From the NCBI RefSeq assembly GCF_031458255.1, contig NZ_JAVDYC010000001.1:1993001-2057000 (forward strand): a DNA stretch of 64,000 bases, in the 5' to 3' direction. Numbering within the stretch: position 1 is the first letter of the stretch; each line of letters begins with the position of its first letter. Origin of the DNA: Catenuloplanes niger (GTDB lineage Bacteria > Actinomycetota > Actinomycetes > Mycobacteriales > Micromonosporaceae). Shown piece after piece: positions 1 through 7,887 of the stretch. The translations under genes and the position numbers were made by a program. The notes under the pieces are model-generated. The model searched no databases and was not told the DNA's origin. It was given only the letters and a program-made list of their open reading frames with translations.

Positions 1-1
1 G

Positions 2-454
2 GACGGGCAGGAGGCGGACGAGATGGCCTACGGTCTGGCGCAGCTCGGCATCGCCGCGGCCCGGCTGGGTCTGGCGGCGGAGGCGTACGGTGCGCTGACC
101 CGGCTGGCCGGTCGCTATTTCCGGCCGTCGCTGGTGCCGACGCACAACCGCGGCGAGATTTTCAACGTGGACGTCGCGGGTGCGTTGCCGGCGCTGGTCG
201 CGTCGATGCTGGTCCGGTCCGGCGGGGGGCGGGTGGATCTGTTGCCGGCGCTGCCGGCGGCCTGGCCGCGTGGTGCGGTGTCCGGGCTGCTGGCTCGCGG
301 CCCGGTCCGGATCGTCCGGATGTCCTGGTCCCCGGCCGGTCTGGAGGCGACGCTGACCGCTCCGCGCCGGGTGCGGACGGTCGTCGGCCTGCCGAACAAC
401 ACATCCGTACAGGTCGATTTATTTCCCGGCACGGAAACGCTCGTGAAGTGTTGA
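2..454 (+). CDS. C-terminal part of a GH95-like glycoside hydrolase (5' end outside window)
   Basis: The reading frame is open from base 2, so the gene begins before the window; the ATG at 23 is internal. The visible 151 residues contain the block PTHNRGEIFNVD followed by LLPALPAAWPRGAVSGLLAR, which matches the end of the catalytic domain and the C-terminal beta-domain of GH95 alpha-L-fucosidase/galactosidase-like enzymes (LLPALP.AWP.G.V.GL.ARG). Enzymes of this family remove terminal L-fucose or L-galactose from plant or host glycans. The next genes on the opposite strand are a GH3 glycosidase and a LacI repressor, which fits a glycan-use neighbourhood. Substrate cannot be read from this fragment; a related (alpha/alpha)6-barrel hydrolase is the alternative. 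Confidence 0.72.
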   Translation, partial: DGQEADEMAYGLAQLGIAAARLGLAAEAYGALTRLAGRYFRPSLVPTHNRGEIFNVDVAGALPALVASMLVRSGGGRVDLLPALPAAWPRGAVSGLLARGPVRIVRMSWSPAGLEATLTAPRRVRTVVGLPNNTSVQVDLFPGTETLVKC

Positions 455-587
455 CACTTAGTTTGGACACACGGAAAAATTAGCCGGGCGTGGCGCGCCA
501 TGGTGGGGGCGTCCACGTGGGATCGGGGCGTCGGCCAGCCGGCGCCCCGATCGCTGTCGCGACCGGACCGACCTCCAGGGGCCGATC

Positions 588-661
588 TTCCCGCTTCCGG
601 CGACTCCGGTTCCGCATGCTCCCGCGGGCACCGGTCGGCCGTTGGCCGGCCTCCCTGCACG
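588..661 (+). repeat. Dispersed convergent-junction repeat, copy 1 (forward)
   Basis: This ~74 bp element starts TTCCCGCTTCCGGCG, has the core TGCTCCCGCGGGCACCGGTC, then a GGCCG...CGGCC arm pair and ends CTCCCTGCACG. Six further copies occur in the window. It lies between the converging GH95-like gene and lacI. The rest of the gap 455-704 holds no gene that I can support. Confidence 0.85.
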
Positions 662-686
662 CCACGCGTCGCAAGCCCGAGAACCC

Positions 687-735
687 GATCTCCCTCTCGG
701 CCGGTCAGCCGTCGAGGCCGGCCGAGAGGGAGATC
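687..735 (-). terminator. 18-bp perfect inverted repeat at the 3' end of lacI
   Basis: The arms 687-704 and 718-735 (GATCTCCCTCTCGGCCGG and its complement) are perfectly complementary with a 13-nt loop. The lacI stop codon (705-707) sits in the loop, so the last codons form one arm of the stem. There is no clear U-tract, so this may be a terminator or an mRNA-stabilising hairpin. Confidence 0.7.
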
Positions 736-1847
736 GCCGGGCGGGCGGAGGCGGTGCTGGCGCGGGCGGTCAGGCGCGGGTCGAGCAGCGTGGCGTCCGG
801 GACCGGCTCGCCCTCGACCTTGCTGATCAGCAGCGACACCGCCTGCCGGCCGACCTCCTCGGCCGGTATCAGCACCGAGGACAGCGCCGGGTCGGAGCGC
901 TCCGCCAGTTCGTCCGGGCAGATCGCGACCACGGACATGTCGCGGGGCACGCGCCGGCCGAGCGCCGGGAGCGCGGCGAGCACGTGCGCGACCGCGGCCT
1001 CGTTGTGCACGACCAGGCCGGTCAGGTCGGGGCGTTCGGCGAGCAGCCGGGCGAGCCCGTCGCGGACCGCCGGGTAGGTCTCCTCGCACGGCTGCGCGAT
1101 CGCGGCCGCGCCGTGGCGCCGGGCGGTCTCCAGGAAGCCGGAGCGGGTGCGCCGGGCGTATCCGGTGTCGCGTTCGTAGACGACCGCGGGCGCGCCGAGC
1201 AGTGCCAGCGATCGGTGGCCGAGCGCGACCAGGTGTTCCACGCACGCGGCGCCGGCCCGGTAGAAGTCCAGGTCGACGCAGGTGAGCCCGCCCGCGTCGG
1301 CCGGGAAGCCGATCAGCACGCTGGGCCGTTCCAGGTCGTGCAGCAGCGGTACGCGCGGGTCGCGCATCTCCACGTCCATCAGCACGATGCCGTCGACCAT
1401 GGCGGACGCGGCGATCCGGCGCAGCCCGTGCGGTCCCTCGTCCGCGGTGACCAGCAGGACGTCGTGGTCGTACTGCCGGGCGGTGGTGACGACCGCGGTG
1501 GCGAACTGCATGAGGACCGGCAGGTGCATGCCGGTGCGCAGCGGCAGGACCAGCGCGATCACGTTGGAGCGGCGGCTGGCGAGCGCGCGGGCGCCGGCGT
1601 GCGGGTGGTACCCGAGCGTGCGGATGCTGGCCAGGACGCGCTCCCGGGTGATCGCGGAGATCGCGCGTTTGCCGCTGAGCACGTAGGACACGGTGCTGAC
1701 CGCGACGCCGGCGTGCTTGGCCACGTCGGTGATGGTGACCATGTCCGGTCGTTTCCCGGCGGCGCGGCGGCCGGTGGTGCGCCGCCCGGGTGCCGGCCGG
1801 TCCTCGTCGGACGGGCCGCCCTGTGCGGGTACGGAGACCTCAGCCAC
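705..1847 (-). CDS. LacI-family transcriptional repressor
   Basis: 380-residue regulator. After an unusual ~35-residue basic N-terminal extension comes the classic LacI helix-turn-helix (VTITDVAKHAGVAVSTVSYV, residues ~37-56) with hinge, followed by a periplasmic-binding-protein-like effector domain to the C-terminus. The GTG at 1847 is preferred because GAGGGG lies 5 nt upstream and the start overlaps the GH3 stop by 8 nt, giving translational coupling; ATG 1742 would give the usual family length. It is the second gene of the GH3-lacI pair and probably represses the pair through the palindromes upstream of GH3, released by a sugar product of that enzyme. The target and ligand are inference. 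Confidence 0.9.
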   Translation of the reverse strand: MAEVSVPAQGGPSDEDRPAPGRRTTGRRAAGKRPDMVTITDVAKHAGVAVSTVSYVLSGKRAISAITRERVLASIRTLGYHPHAGARALASRRSNVIALVLPLRTGMHLPVLMQFATAVVTTARQYDHDVLLVTADEGPHGLRRIAASAMVDGIVLMDVEMRDPRVPLLHDLERPSVLIGFPADAGGLTCVDLDFYRAGAACVEHLVALGHRSLALLGAPAVVYERDTGYARRTRSGFLETARRHGAAAIAQPCEETYPAVRDGLARLLAERPDLTGLVVHNEAAVAHVLAALPALGRRVPRDMSVVAICPDELAERSDPALSSVLIPAEEVGRQAVSLLISKVEGEPVPDATLLDPRLTARASTASARPAISLSAGLDG

Positions 1848-4632
1848 CGCCGCCCCTCCCGGTCACCGTGAACGTCATATCGCTCACCGTAATGCCCGCG
1901 CCGCCGTAGACGAGGAACAGGTCGCGTACACCACCCACCGGTGGCACCGGCGCGGTCACCTCGCCGAGCGGGGCGGGCAGTTCGACGGTGGCCAGCACCG
2001 GCCCGGCCGGGTCGTCGAGCCGCAGCGTGACCGTGCCCGGGCCGGTGCCGCGGACCCGTACCCACGCCTGGTCCCGGAAGTGGACGTGTTCGAACGCGGC
2101 CCAGGCGTCCGCGCGGGTGGCGGTGAGCATGTCGTGGTGCGTGGGCAGCACGCCGTCGTAGTCGTCGTTGTCCACGGCGCGCAGCGGCGCGGACGGGTCG
2201 CGGTCCGGGATCCGTTCGCCGCGCACGGTGAGCGTGGTGGTCAGCGCGAGGTCGGCGCTGGACCGTCCGATCGCGACGGTGTGCCGGGCCGCCTCGATCA
2301 CCGGCCGGCCGCGGGTGACGTCCCAGAACGCCAGGTCGGCCGCGCGCAGGGGCAGCGTGACGCGGGTGCTCTCGCCGGGTTGGAGGCGGATCCGGGCGAA
2401 GCCGCGCAGTGCTCGCAGCGGCTGTTTGACCCGGGAGCGCTGCTGGTGCGTGTAGAGCTGCACGACCTCCACGCCGGCGCGGTCCCCGGCGTTGGTGACC
2501 TCGGCGGACACCTCGACGGTGCCGTCCGGGCCGATCGTGGTCGCGTTGAGCCGCAGGTCCCGGTAGGTGAACCGGGTGTAGCTGAGCCCGTGCCCGAACG
2601 GGAACAGCGGTGTGCCCCGGTAGTAGAGGTAGGTGGCGTCGGTGGCGACGATGTCGTAGTCGAGCGGGTCCGGCAGTTCCGCCTCGGACCGGTACCAGGT
2701 CTGGGTGAGCCGTCCGGCCGCGTCGACCGGGTGCCCGTCGGTGTCCGCGCCGAAGAGCACGTCGGCGAGCGCGGTGCCGTGTTCCTGGCCGCCGTGCGCG
2801 GACCAGAGCACCGCGGGGACGCCGGTCGCGTCGATCGCGTACGGGTAGCTGCTGGTCAGCGCGAGCACGGTGCGTGGGTTGGCGGCGTGCACGGCGCGCA
2901 GCAGCGACTCCGCGGACGCGGGCAGGCCGAGGCCGGGCCGGTCCTCGGTCTCCCGGCCGTTGACCATGGGGTGGTTGCCGAGCACGACCACGGCCACGTC
3001 CGCGTCCGCGGCGGCGGCCACCGCGGCACCGGTGCCGTCGAGGATCAGGTCGACGGTGAGCGGTACCGCGTCCGCGGCGGTCGTCGCGGACGCGCGCAGC
3101 AGCCCGTCGTCGCCGAGCGCGATCCACCGGCCGGTCTGCCGGTGCCGCAGGTGCAGCCGTCCGTCGCCGGCGTCCGCGGTGTCGAACGTCTCGTGGACCT
3201 CCCAGCCGTTCGGGCCGGGCTGGTCGGCGACGAGCGGCCCGCCGGGTTCGGACACCGCGGTGAACCGCCCGTTCGCGACGGCGCGGAGCGCGATCACGCC
3301 GTACCCGTAGTCGAGCACGTCGTAGTGGCCGGGGGTGTCCGCGTCGCCGCGCAGTGGGCCGTCGTCCGGCCCGGACACGTACCCGCGCGGGGTCTGCACG
3401 GCGATCCGGTCGACGCCCTCGGTGAACGTGGCCGGCCCGCGCCCGGCGATCGCCCGGTACGGCGTGACCTGGTAGGGCAGGCTGCCGGAGTACCAGTCCT
3501 CGTGCACGGTGTCGCCGAGCGGGCCGATCACCGCGACCCGGGCGCCGGCGGTCAGCGGCAGGAGCGGCCCGCAGTCGTTCCTCAGCAGCACCACGGAGGC
3601 GCGCGCGGCCTCGCGGGCGAGGGCCTGGTGAGCGGCGCAGTTGATCGCGTCCGCGGTGGTCGCCGCGTACGGGTTGCGCTCCGGCGGGTCGAACTCGCCG
3701 AGCCGGAACCGCACGGTCAGGATGCGGCGGGCGGCGGCGTCCACGTGCGACTCGTCGATCAGGCCGCGGTCCAGCGCCTCGGTCAGGTGCCGCAGCGTCG
3801 GCCCGGAGTCGTCGCCGTCCTCGGTCATGCAGTCCACGCCGGCCCGCAGCGCGGCCGCGAATCCCTCGACGTGGTCGGGCAGCACGCGCTGGTCGCGGGC
3901 GATGTTGGAGACCGCGGCCGCGTCGCCGACCACCAGCACGTCCGCCAGTTCCTCCGCGATCAGCGGGCTGAGGTGCGCGGGCACGCCGTTGACCAGGTTG
4001 TAGGAGGCCATCACCGCGACCGCGGCGCCGGCGTCGAGCGGTGCCCGGAACGCGGGCAGCTCGTAGTCGTGCAGGACGCGCGGCGGCAGGTTGCTGGACG
4101 TCAGCGCCCGGTCGGTCTCGTTGTTGTAGCCGAGGAAGTGTTTGAGCGTGGGCGCGGTGCGCAGGTAGAACGGGTGGTCGCCGCGCAGGCCCTGGGCGTA
4201 GGCGGTGCCCATCACGCCGGTCAGCCACGGGTCCTCGGCGTAGCCTTCCTCGTTGCGGCCCCAGCGGGGGTCGCGCAGCGGGTTGACCACCGGCGCCCAC
4301 ACGTTGAGCCCGGCGCGTTCCGGGTCCTTGTGGTGGTGGCCGCGCACCTCGTCGCCGACCGCGGCGCCGACCCGGCGGACCAGGTCCGGGTCCCAGCTGC
4401 TGGCGAGGCCGATCGCCTGCGGGAACACGGTGGCCGGCCCGAGCCAGGCGACGCCGTGCAGCGCTTCCTGGCCGGTCCGGAACCGTTCCACGCCGAGGCG
4501 CGGCACCGCTGCCTGGTACTGATGCAGCAGCGCGACCTTCTCCGCGAGGGTGAGTCGGCCGAGCAGGTCCTCGACCCGGGAGGAAAGCGCTTGCTCGGGG
4601 TCGCGGAAGTCGGTGCGCTGAAGTTCGCTCAC
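1840..4632 (-). CDS. Glycoside hydrolase family 3 beta-glycosidase
   Basis: 930-residue enzyme hydrolysing terminal beta-linked sugars (beta-glucosidase/beta-xylosidase type). Visible parts: N-terminal (beta/alpha)8 domain with NPLRDPRWGRNEEGYAEDP and the KHFLGYNNE motif; the second alpha/beta domain with GRETEDRPGLGLPA; an inserted region (~residues 390-520) that looks like a PA14/fascin-type carbohydrate-binding insert; and a C-terminal fibronectin-III-like domain (FPFGHGLSYTRF...). There is no signal peptide, so it is probably cytoplasmic and acts on imported oligosaccharides. The GTG at 4632 is chosen because AAAGGA lies 7 nt upstream; an ATG at 4728 has no such site. In the family the nucleophile is Asp in an (S/T)DW-type motif; here the equivalent region reads VVGDAAAV, so the nucleophile assignment is uncertain. 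Confidence 0.9.
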   Translation of the reverse strand: MSELQRTDFRDPEQALSSRVEDLLGRLTLAEKVALLHQYQAAVPRLGVERFRTGQEALHGVAWLGPATVFPQAIGLASSWDPDLVRRVGAAVGDEVRGHHHKDPERAGLNVWAPVVNPLRDPRWGRNEEGYAEDPWLTGVMGTAYAQGLRGDHPFYLRTAPTLKHFLGYNNETDRALTSSNLPPRVLHDYELPAFRAPLDAGAAVAVMASYNLVNGVPAHLSPLIAEELADVLVVGDAAAVSNIARDQRVLPDHVEGFAAALRAGVDCMTEDGDDSGPTLRHLTEALDRGLIDESHVDAAARRILTVRFRLGEFDPPERNPYAATTADAINCAAHQALAREAARASVVLLRNDCGPLLPLTAGARVAVIGPLGDTVHEDWYSGSLPYQVTPYRAIAGRGPATFTEGVDRIAVQTPRGYVSGPDDGPLRGDADTPGHYDVLDYGYGVIALRAVANGRFTAVSEPGGPLVADQPGPNGWEVHETFDTADAGDGRLHLRHRQTGRWIALGDDGLLRASATTAADAVPLTVDLILDGTGAAVAAAADADVAVVVLGNHPMVNGRETEDRPGLGLPASAESLLRAVHAANPRTVLALTSSYPYAIDATGVPAVLWSAHGGQEHGTALADVLFGADTDGHPVDAAGRLTQTWYRSEAELPDPLDYDIVATDATYLYYRGTPLFPFGHGLSYTRFTYRDLRLNATTIGPDGTVEVSAEVTNAGDRAGVEVVQLYTHQQRSRVKQPLRALRGFARIRLQPGESTRVTLPLRAADLAFWDVTRGRPVIEAARHTVAIGRSSADLALTTTLTVRGERIPDRDPSAPLRAVDNDDYDGVLPTHHDMLTATRADAWAAFEHVHFRDQAWVRVRGTGPGTVTLRLDDPAGPVLATVELPAPLGEVTAPVPPVGGVRDLFLVYGGAGITVSDMTFTVTGRGGGG

Positions 4633-4685
4633 GGGGTCATCCTTTGACTGCGCCGTACAGCTCTGGTGGGAGCGCGAGAGGTTCC

Positions 4686-4709
4686 TCGAAGCGCTTCGAC
4701 GAACGTTCG
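4686..4709 (-). promoter_or_regulatory. Twin palindromes upstream of GH3-lacI (probable LacI operator)
   Basis: A perfect 14-bp palindrome TCGAAGCGCTTCGA (4686-4699) abuts a perfect 10-bp palindrome CGAACGTTCG (4700-4709), about 55-77 bp upstream of the GH3 start. A central CG flanked by A/G and C/T arms is typical of LacI-family operators. The regulator encoded by the second gene of the pair is the obvious candidate to bind it; this is inferred. Confidence 0.65.
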
Positions 4710-4832
4710 AGAAAAGCTCCGAGGTCACACGGTTTCCAGCGTGTTACGCCCGGAGCAACCTGAGGTTTGCACCCCCGGCCAGGCCCGGTCAAGGGGTGAG
4801 AAGCATCGATTCGATGTCGTCGCATGCGTCGA

Positions 4833-4846
4833 TGGAACCGCTCCCA
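4833..4846 (-). promoter_or_regulatory. CebR-like LacI operator half-way to the ROK gene
   Basis: On the minus strand the site reads TGGGAGCGGTTCCA, 12 of 14 matches to the actinobacterial cellobiose-repressor (CebR) operator TGGGAGCGCTCCCA. It lies 201 bp upstream of the GH3 start, in the gap between GH3 and the ROK gene. It could be a second operator for the local LacI protein or a site for a CebR encoded elsewhere. Confidence 0.5.
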
Positions 4847-4902
4847 TCGCAGCCTGCGGCTACACCCAAGATCAATGAAACGCACCGCATCAAAAAAGTC
4901 GG

Positions 4903-6072
4903 TCAGGCCGTGAGCGTCGGCAGCACGCCGGCGTCCAGCGCGTCCAGCACGCGGGCCGCGCCACCGGTCGCGGCCGCGCCCGGCCCGACCGCGGAACCGG
5001 CGAGCGTCACGCCGCCGGGCTCCACGCCGATCTCCGCCCGCACGGCCGGGAGCAGCCACTCGGTCAGCGGCACGAAGTAGCCGCCGAGCACGATCACCTC
5101 CGGGTCGAGCAGACTGACCAGCATGGACAGGCCGTGCCCGAGGTGGCGGCCCACGTCGCGCAGTGCCGCGAGCGCCTGGGCGTCGCCGGCCCGGGCCGCG
5201 GCGGCGACCCGCTCCACCTCCGGCGCGAAGTCGGCGATCGGGCCCTCCGCGTCCGCGTCCGGCAGCGCGCGCTGGATCAGCGACTCGATGCCGGCCAGTT
5301 CCTGCAACGTGCCGCCGTGCAGCTGGAGCCGGCCGATCTCGCCGGTGAAGCCGCGCCCGCCGCGCAGCAACCGGCCGTCGACGATCAGGCCGGCGCCGAG
5401 ACCGGTCTCGCCGGCCACGTAGATCAGGTTCCGCGCGCCGGCGTGGCCGCCGTAGCGCTGCTCGGCGAGCGCGGCGAGGTTCGCGTCGTTGTCCACGGCC
5501 ACCTCGTACTCCGGCTTGCGCAGCGCCTTGATCAGGTCACCGCGCAGGTCGACGCCGGACCACCCGAGCGCGTCCGCGCGGTGCACCGCGCCGGCCTCGT
5601 CGACCAGGCCGGGCACGCCCACGGTCAGGCCGAGCACCTGCCGGCCCTGCGCGGCCGCCCGGGACGCGGCCCGCCCGGCCAGCGCCGCGATCGCGCTGAC
5701 GCCGCGGCCGGACTCGGACCGGCCGGCGAACGCACGGCGCCAGGAGAGCAGCTGCTCTCCGGCCAGGTCGACCGCGACCGCGGTCAGGTGGTCGCCGGTG
5801 ACCTCGATGCCGATCGCCGCGTACGCCGAGCCGTCCAGCACCAGCATGGTGGCGGGCCGGCCGATCCGGTTCTCCGCCAGGCCGGTCTCGCGCAGCAGGC
5901 GGCGCTCGATCAGGTCCGCGACCAGGCTGGAGACCGTGGCCTTGTTCAGCCCGGTGGCGGCCGCGATGCCGGCCCGGGAGACCGGGCCGTGCGCGCGCAC
6001 GTGGCGCAGCACGACGGCCAGGTTGGTCGCCCGCACGTCGGCGAAGTCGGCCGGCTGCGGGCCGGTCTGCAT
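4903..6072 (-). CDS. ROK-family transcriptional repressor (XylR/NagC-like)
   Basis: About 389 residues. The N-terminal winged helix (residues ~10-60, with GLNKATVSSLVADLIERRLL) is followed by the two-lobed ROK sugar-kinase-like domain (GVPGLVDEAG, DNDANLAALAE, GETGLGAGLIVDGRLLRG). The cysteines that bind structural zinc in most ROK proteins (CxCGxxGC) are absent; the segment reads GRLQLHGGTLQELAG. ATG 6072 is used; an in-frame TTG at 6081 is possible. It is divergent from a sugar ABC operon, with a XylR-type inverted repeat between them, so it most likely represses that importer until its sugar is present. Which sugar is unknown. Confidence 0.88.
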   Translation of the reverse strand: MQTGPQPADFADVRATNLAVVLRHVRAHGPVSRAGIAAATGLNKATVSSLVADLIERRLLRETGLAENRIGRPATMLVLDGSAYAAIGIEVTGDHLTAVAVDLAGEQLLSWRRAFAGRSESGRGVSAIAALAGRAASRAAAQGRQVLGLTVGVPGLVDEAGAVHRADALGWSGVDLRGDLIKALRKPEYEVAVDNDANLAALAEQRYGGHAGARNLIYVAGETGLGAGLIVDGRLLRGGRGFTGEIGRLQLHGGTLQELAGIESLIQRALPDADAEGPIADFAPEVERVAAAARAGDAQALAALRDVGRHLGHGLSMLVSLLDPEVIVLGGYFVPLTEWLLPAVRAEIGVEPGGVTLAGSAVGPGAAATGGAARVLDALDAGVLPTLTA

Positions 6073-6173
6073 GGTGATCAACGTTTAGCCCCGCTCCCCG
6101 GTGTCCCGACCACATCATGCCCCATCCACCGCTCGGCGCCTCCCTTGTGGGGCCCTGCACCGTCGGCTACTTT

Positions 6174-6196
6174 GTTTAGTCATCAGACGAACTAAC
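6174..6196. promoter_or_regulatory. ROK/XylR-type operator in front of the sugar ABC operon
   Basis: GTTTAGT (6174-6180) and ACTAAC (6191-6196) form an imperfect inverted repeat separated by 10 nt, closely resembling XylR operators (TTAGT...ACTAA). It is 36 bp before the lipoprotein start and ~100 bp from the ROK start, so it can control both directions. Confidence 0.65.
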
Positions 6197-6231
6197 TCTA
6201 GCGCCTCAGACATATCCGAGAGGAGCGCCCG

Positions 6232-7887
6232 GTGACGAACCGCCGGACATTTTTAGGCATGGTCGGCCTGGGTGCCGCGTCCGTGGCCGGCGGCGGCCTG
6301 CTGACCGGCTGCAGCCGGGAGCCGGGCTCCACCGGGTCCGCCACGAACGCGGACGCGGCCAGCGCGGTCGTGCCGGACCACAAGCCGGTCCAGCTGGTGC
6401 AGCCGGACATCAAGGGCACGCCGCCGGTCGCGGACGGCTACGTCAAGTACCCGTCCAGCACGGTCGCCGCGATCACCGAGAAGCCGGGCACCAGCGGCAC
6501 CCCGATCTCCGCGACCACGCCCTGGTGGGGCCCGCCGCCGCCGGCCACCGGGCAGAACGCCTACGTGGACGCGGTGAACACCGCGCTCGGCGTGCCGATC
6601 CAGTTCAGCGTGCAGGACGGCAACACGTACAGCGAGAAGGTCAACGCGATGGTCGGCGCGCGGGACGTGCCGGAGCTGCTGGTCATCCCGGGCTGGGACA
6701 TCGGGCGCATCGCCCGCTTCTCCGAGGGCGCGCACGTGCTGTTCGAGGACCTCACGCCGTTCCTCGCGAAGGAGAAGGGCGCGAACTACCCGATGCTGGC
6801 CGGGCTGCCCACCGCGGCGTGGAAGGACTCGGTCTGGGGCGGGAAGCTGATGGGCGTGCCGTTCCCGACGGACAGCCCGTTCCCGTACGCGCTGTTCCAC
6901 CGCAAGGACCTCGCGGAGGCGGCCGGGCTGGCCGACCCGACGAACCTGGACGAGCTGTACGCGTACGGCAAGAAGCTCACCGACCCGGGCAAGGGCGTCT
7001 GGGCGTTCGGTGACATCGCGGCCGAGGTGCAGCAGGCGCTCGGCGTGCCCGGCTCGCAGCAGGGCTGGCGGAAGAACCCGGACGGCACGCTCGTGCACAA
7101 GTACGAGACCCCGGAGTACAAGCAGGCCGTCGAGTTCATGATCCGAATCCACCGGGACGGCCTGATGCACCCGGACCTGGCCGGCAGCAAGGGCGGTGAC
7201 GCGAACGCGCTGCTCCGCGCCGGCAAGGTGGTCTGCTGGCAGGGCGGTCTCGGCGTCTGGCGCGGCCTGCAGCGCGACGAGGCCCGGGTCAACCCGCAGT
7301 TCAACCTCCAGCCGATCAAGGTGTTCGGCGCCGCGCCCGGGCAGAAGCCGGTCCGCTGGCAGGGCACGCCCGGCATCATCTGGACGTTCGTCAAGAAGGG
7401 CCTCGGCCAGGCCCGCACCGAGGAACTGCTGCGCGTGCTCAACTGGACCGCCGCGCCGTTCGGCACCAAGGAGTACGAGCTGCGCGAGTACGGCGTGGAG
7501 GGCACCCACTTCACCCGCGCGGCGGACGGCACCCCGGTCACCAACGACCTCTACACCAAGGAGTTCGCGAACCAGTTCGGCTTCCTCGGCGGGCGCCCGG
7601 CGGTCATCGTCGGCGGCGCGGACGTGCCGAACTACGCGCAGGACTTCCTCACCTGGGCCAACGACGCGATCCAGTACGCCGAACCGGACCCGTGGACCGG
7701 CATCAAGGTGGAGACGCCCACCAGGATCGCCACGATCGCGCAGCCCACCGAGGACAAGCTGACCGACATCATGCGCGGCCGCCGGCCGATCACCGACCTG
7801 GAGTCGATCGTCACCGAGTGGCGCAACACCGGCGGTGACGAGGCCCGCGAGTTCTACGCCAAAGTCCTGGCCGACAACGGCCGATGA
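6232..7887 (+). CDS. Sugar ABC transporter substrate-binding lipoprotein
   Basis: 551-residue extracellular solute-binding protein. The N-terminus shows a twin-arginine motif (NRRTFLGMVG, residues 3-12), a hydrophobic stretch and a lipobox LLTGC (Cys ~27), so it should be exported folded by Tat and anchored by lipid. The GTG at 6232 follows GAGAGGAG with good spacing. The large size and the two coupled permeases match CUT1 systems of the LplA/YtcQ (oligouronide-type) group rather than small monosaccharide binders. It is the first gene of a three-gene operon (ATGA overlaps) controlled by the divergent ROK repressor. The ligand is probably an oligosaccharide; nothing in the sequence settles it. 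Confidence 0.88.
   Translation: MTNRRTFLGMVGLGAASVAGGGLLTGCSREPGSTGSATNADAASAVVPDHKPVQLVQPDIKGTPPVADGYVKYPSSTVAAITEKPGTSGTPISATTPWWGPPPPATGQNAYVDAVNTALGVPIQFSVQDGNTYSEKVNAMVGARDVPELLVIPGWDIGRIARFSEGAHVLFEDLTPFLAKEKGANYPMLAGLPTAAWKDSVWGGKLMGVPFPTDSPFPYALFHRKDLAEAAGLADPTNLDELYAYGKKLTDPGKGVWAFGDIAAEVQQALGVPGSQQGWRKNPDGTLVHKYETPEYKQAVEFMIRIHRDGLMHPDLAGSKGGDANALLRAGKVVCWQGGLGVWRGLQRDEARVNPQFNLQPIKVFGAAPGQKPVRWQGTPGIIWTFVKKGLGQARTEELLRVLNWTAAPFGTKEYELREYGVEGTHFTRAADGTPVTNDLYTKEFANQFGFLGGRPAVIVGGADVPNYAQDFLTWANDAIQYAEPDPWTGIKVETPTRIATIAQPTEDKLTDIMRGRRPITDLESIVTEWRNTGGDEAREFYAKVLADNGR

Noticed and set aside
1693-4647. A 984-codon plus-strand open frame opposite GH3
   Set aside because: Low-complexity V/R/G/H-rich translation, no motifs, fully antisense to the recognised GH3 gene.
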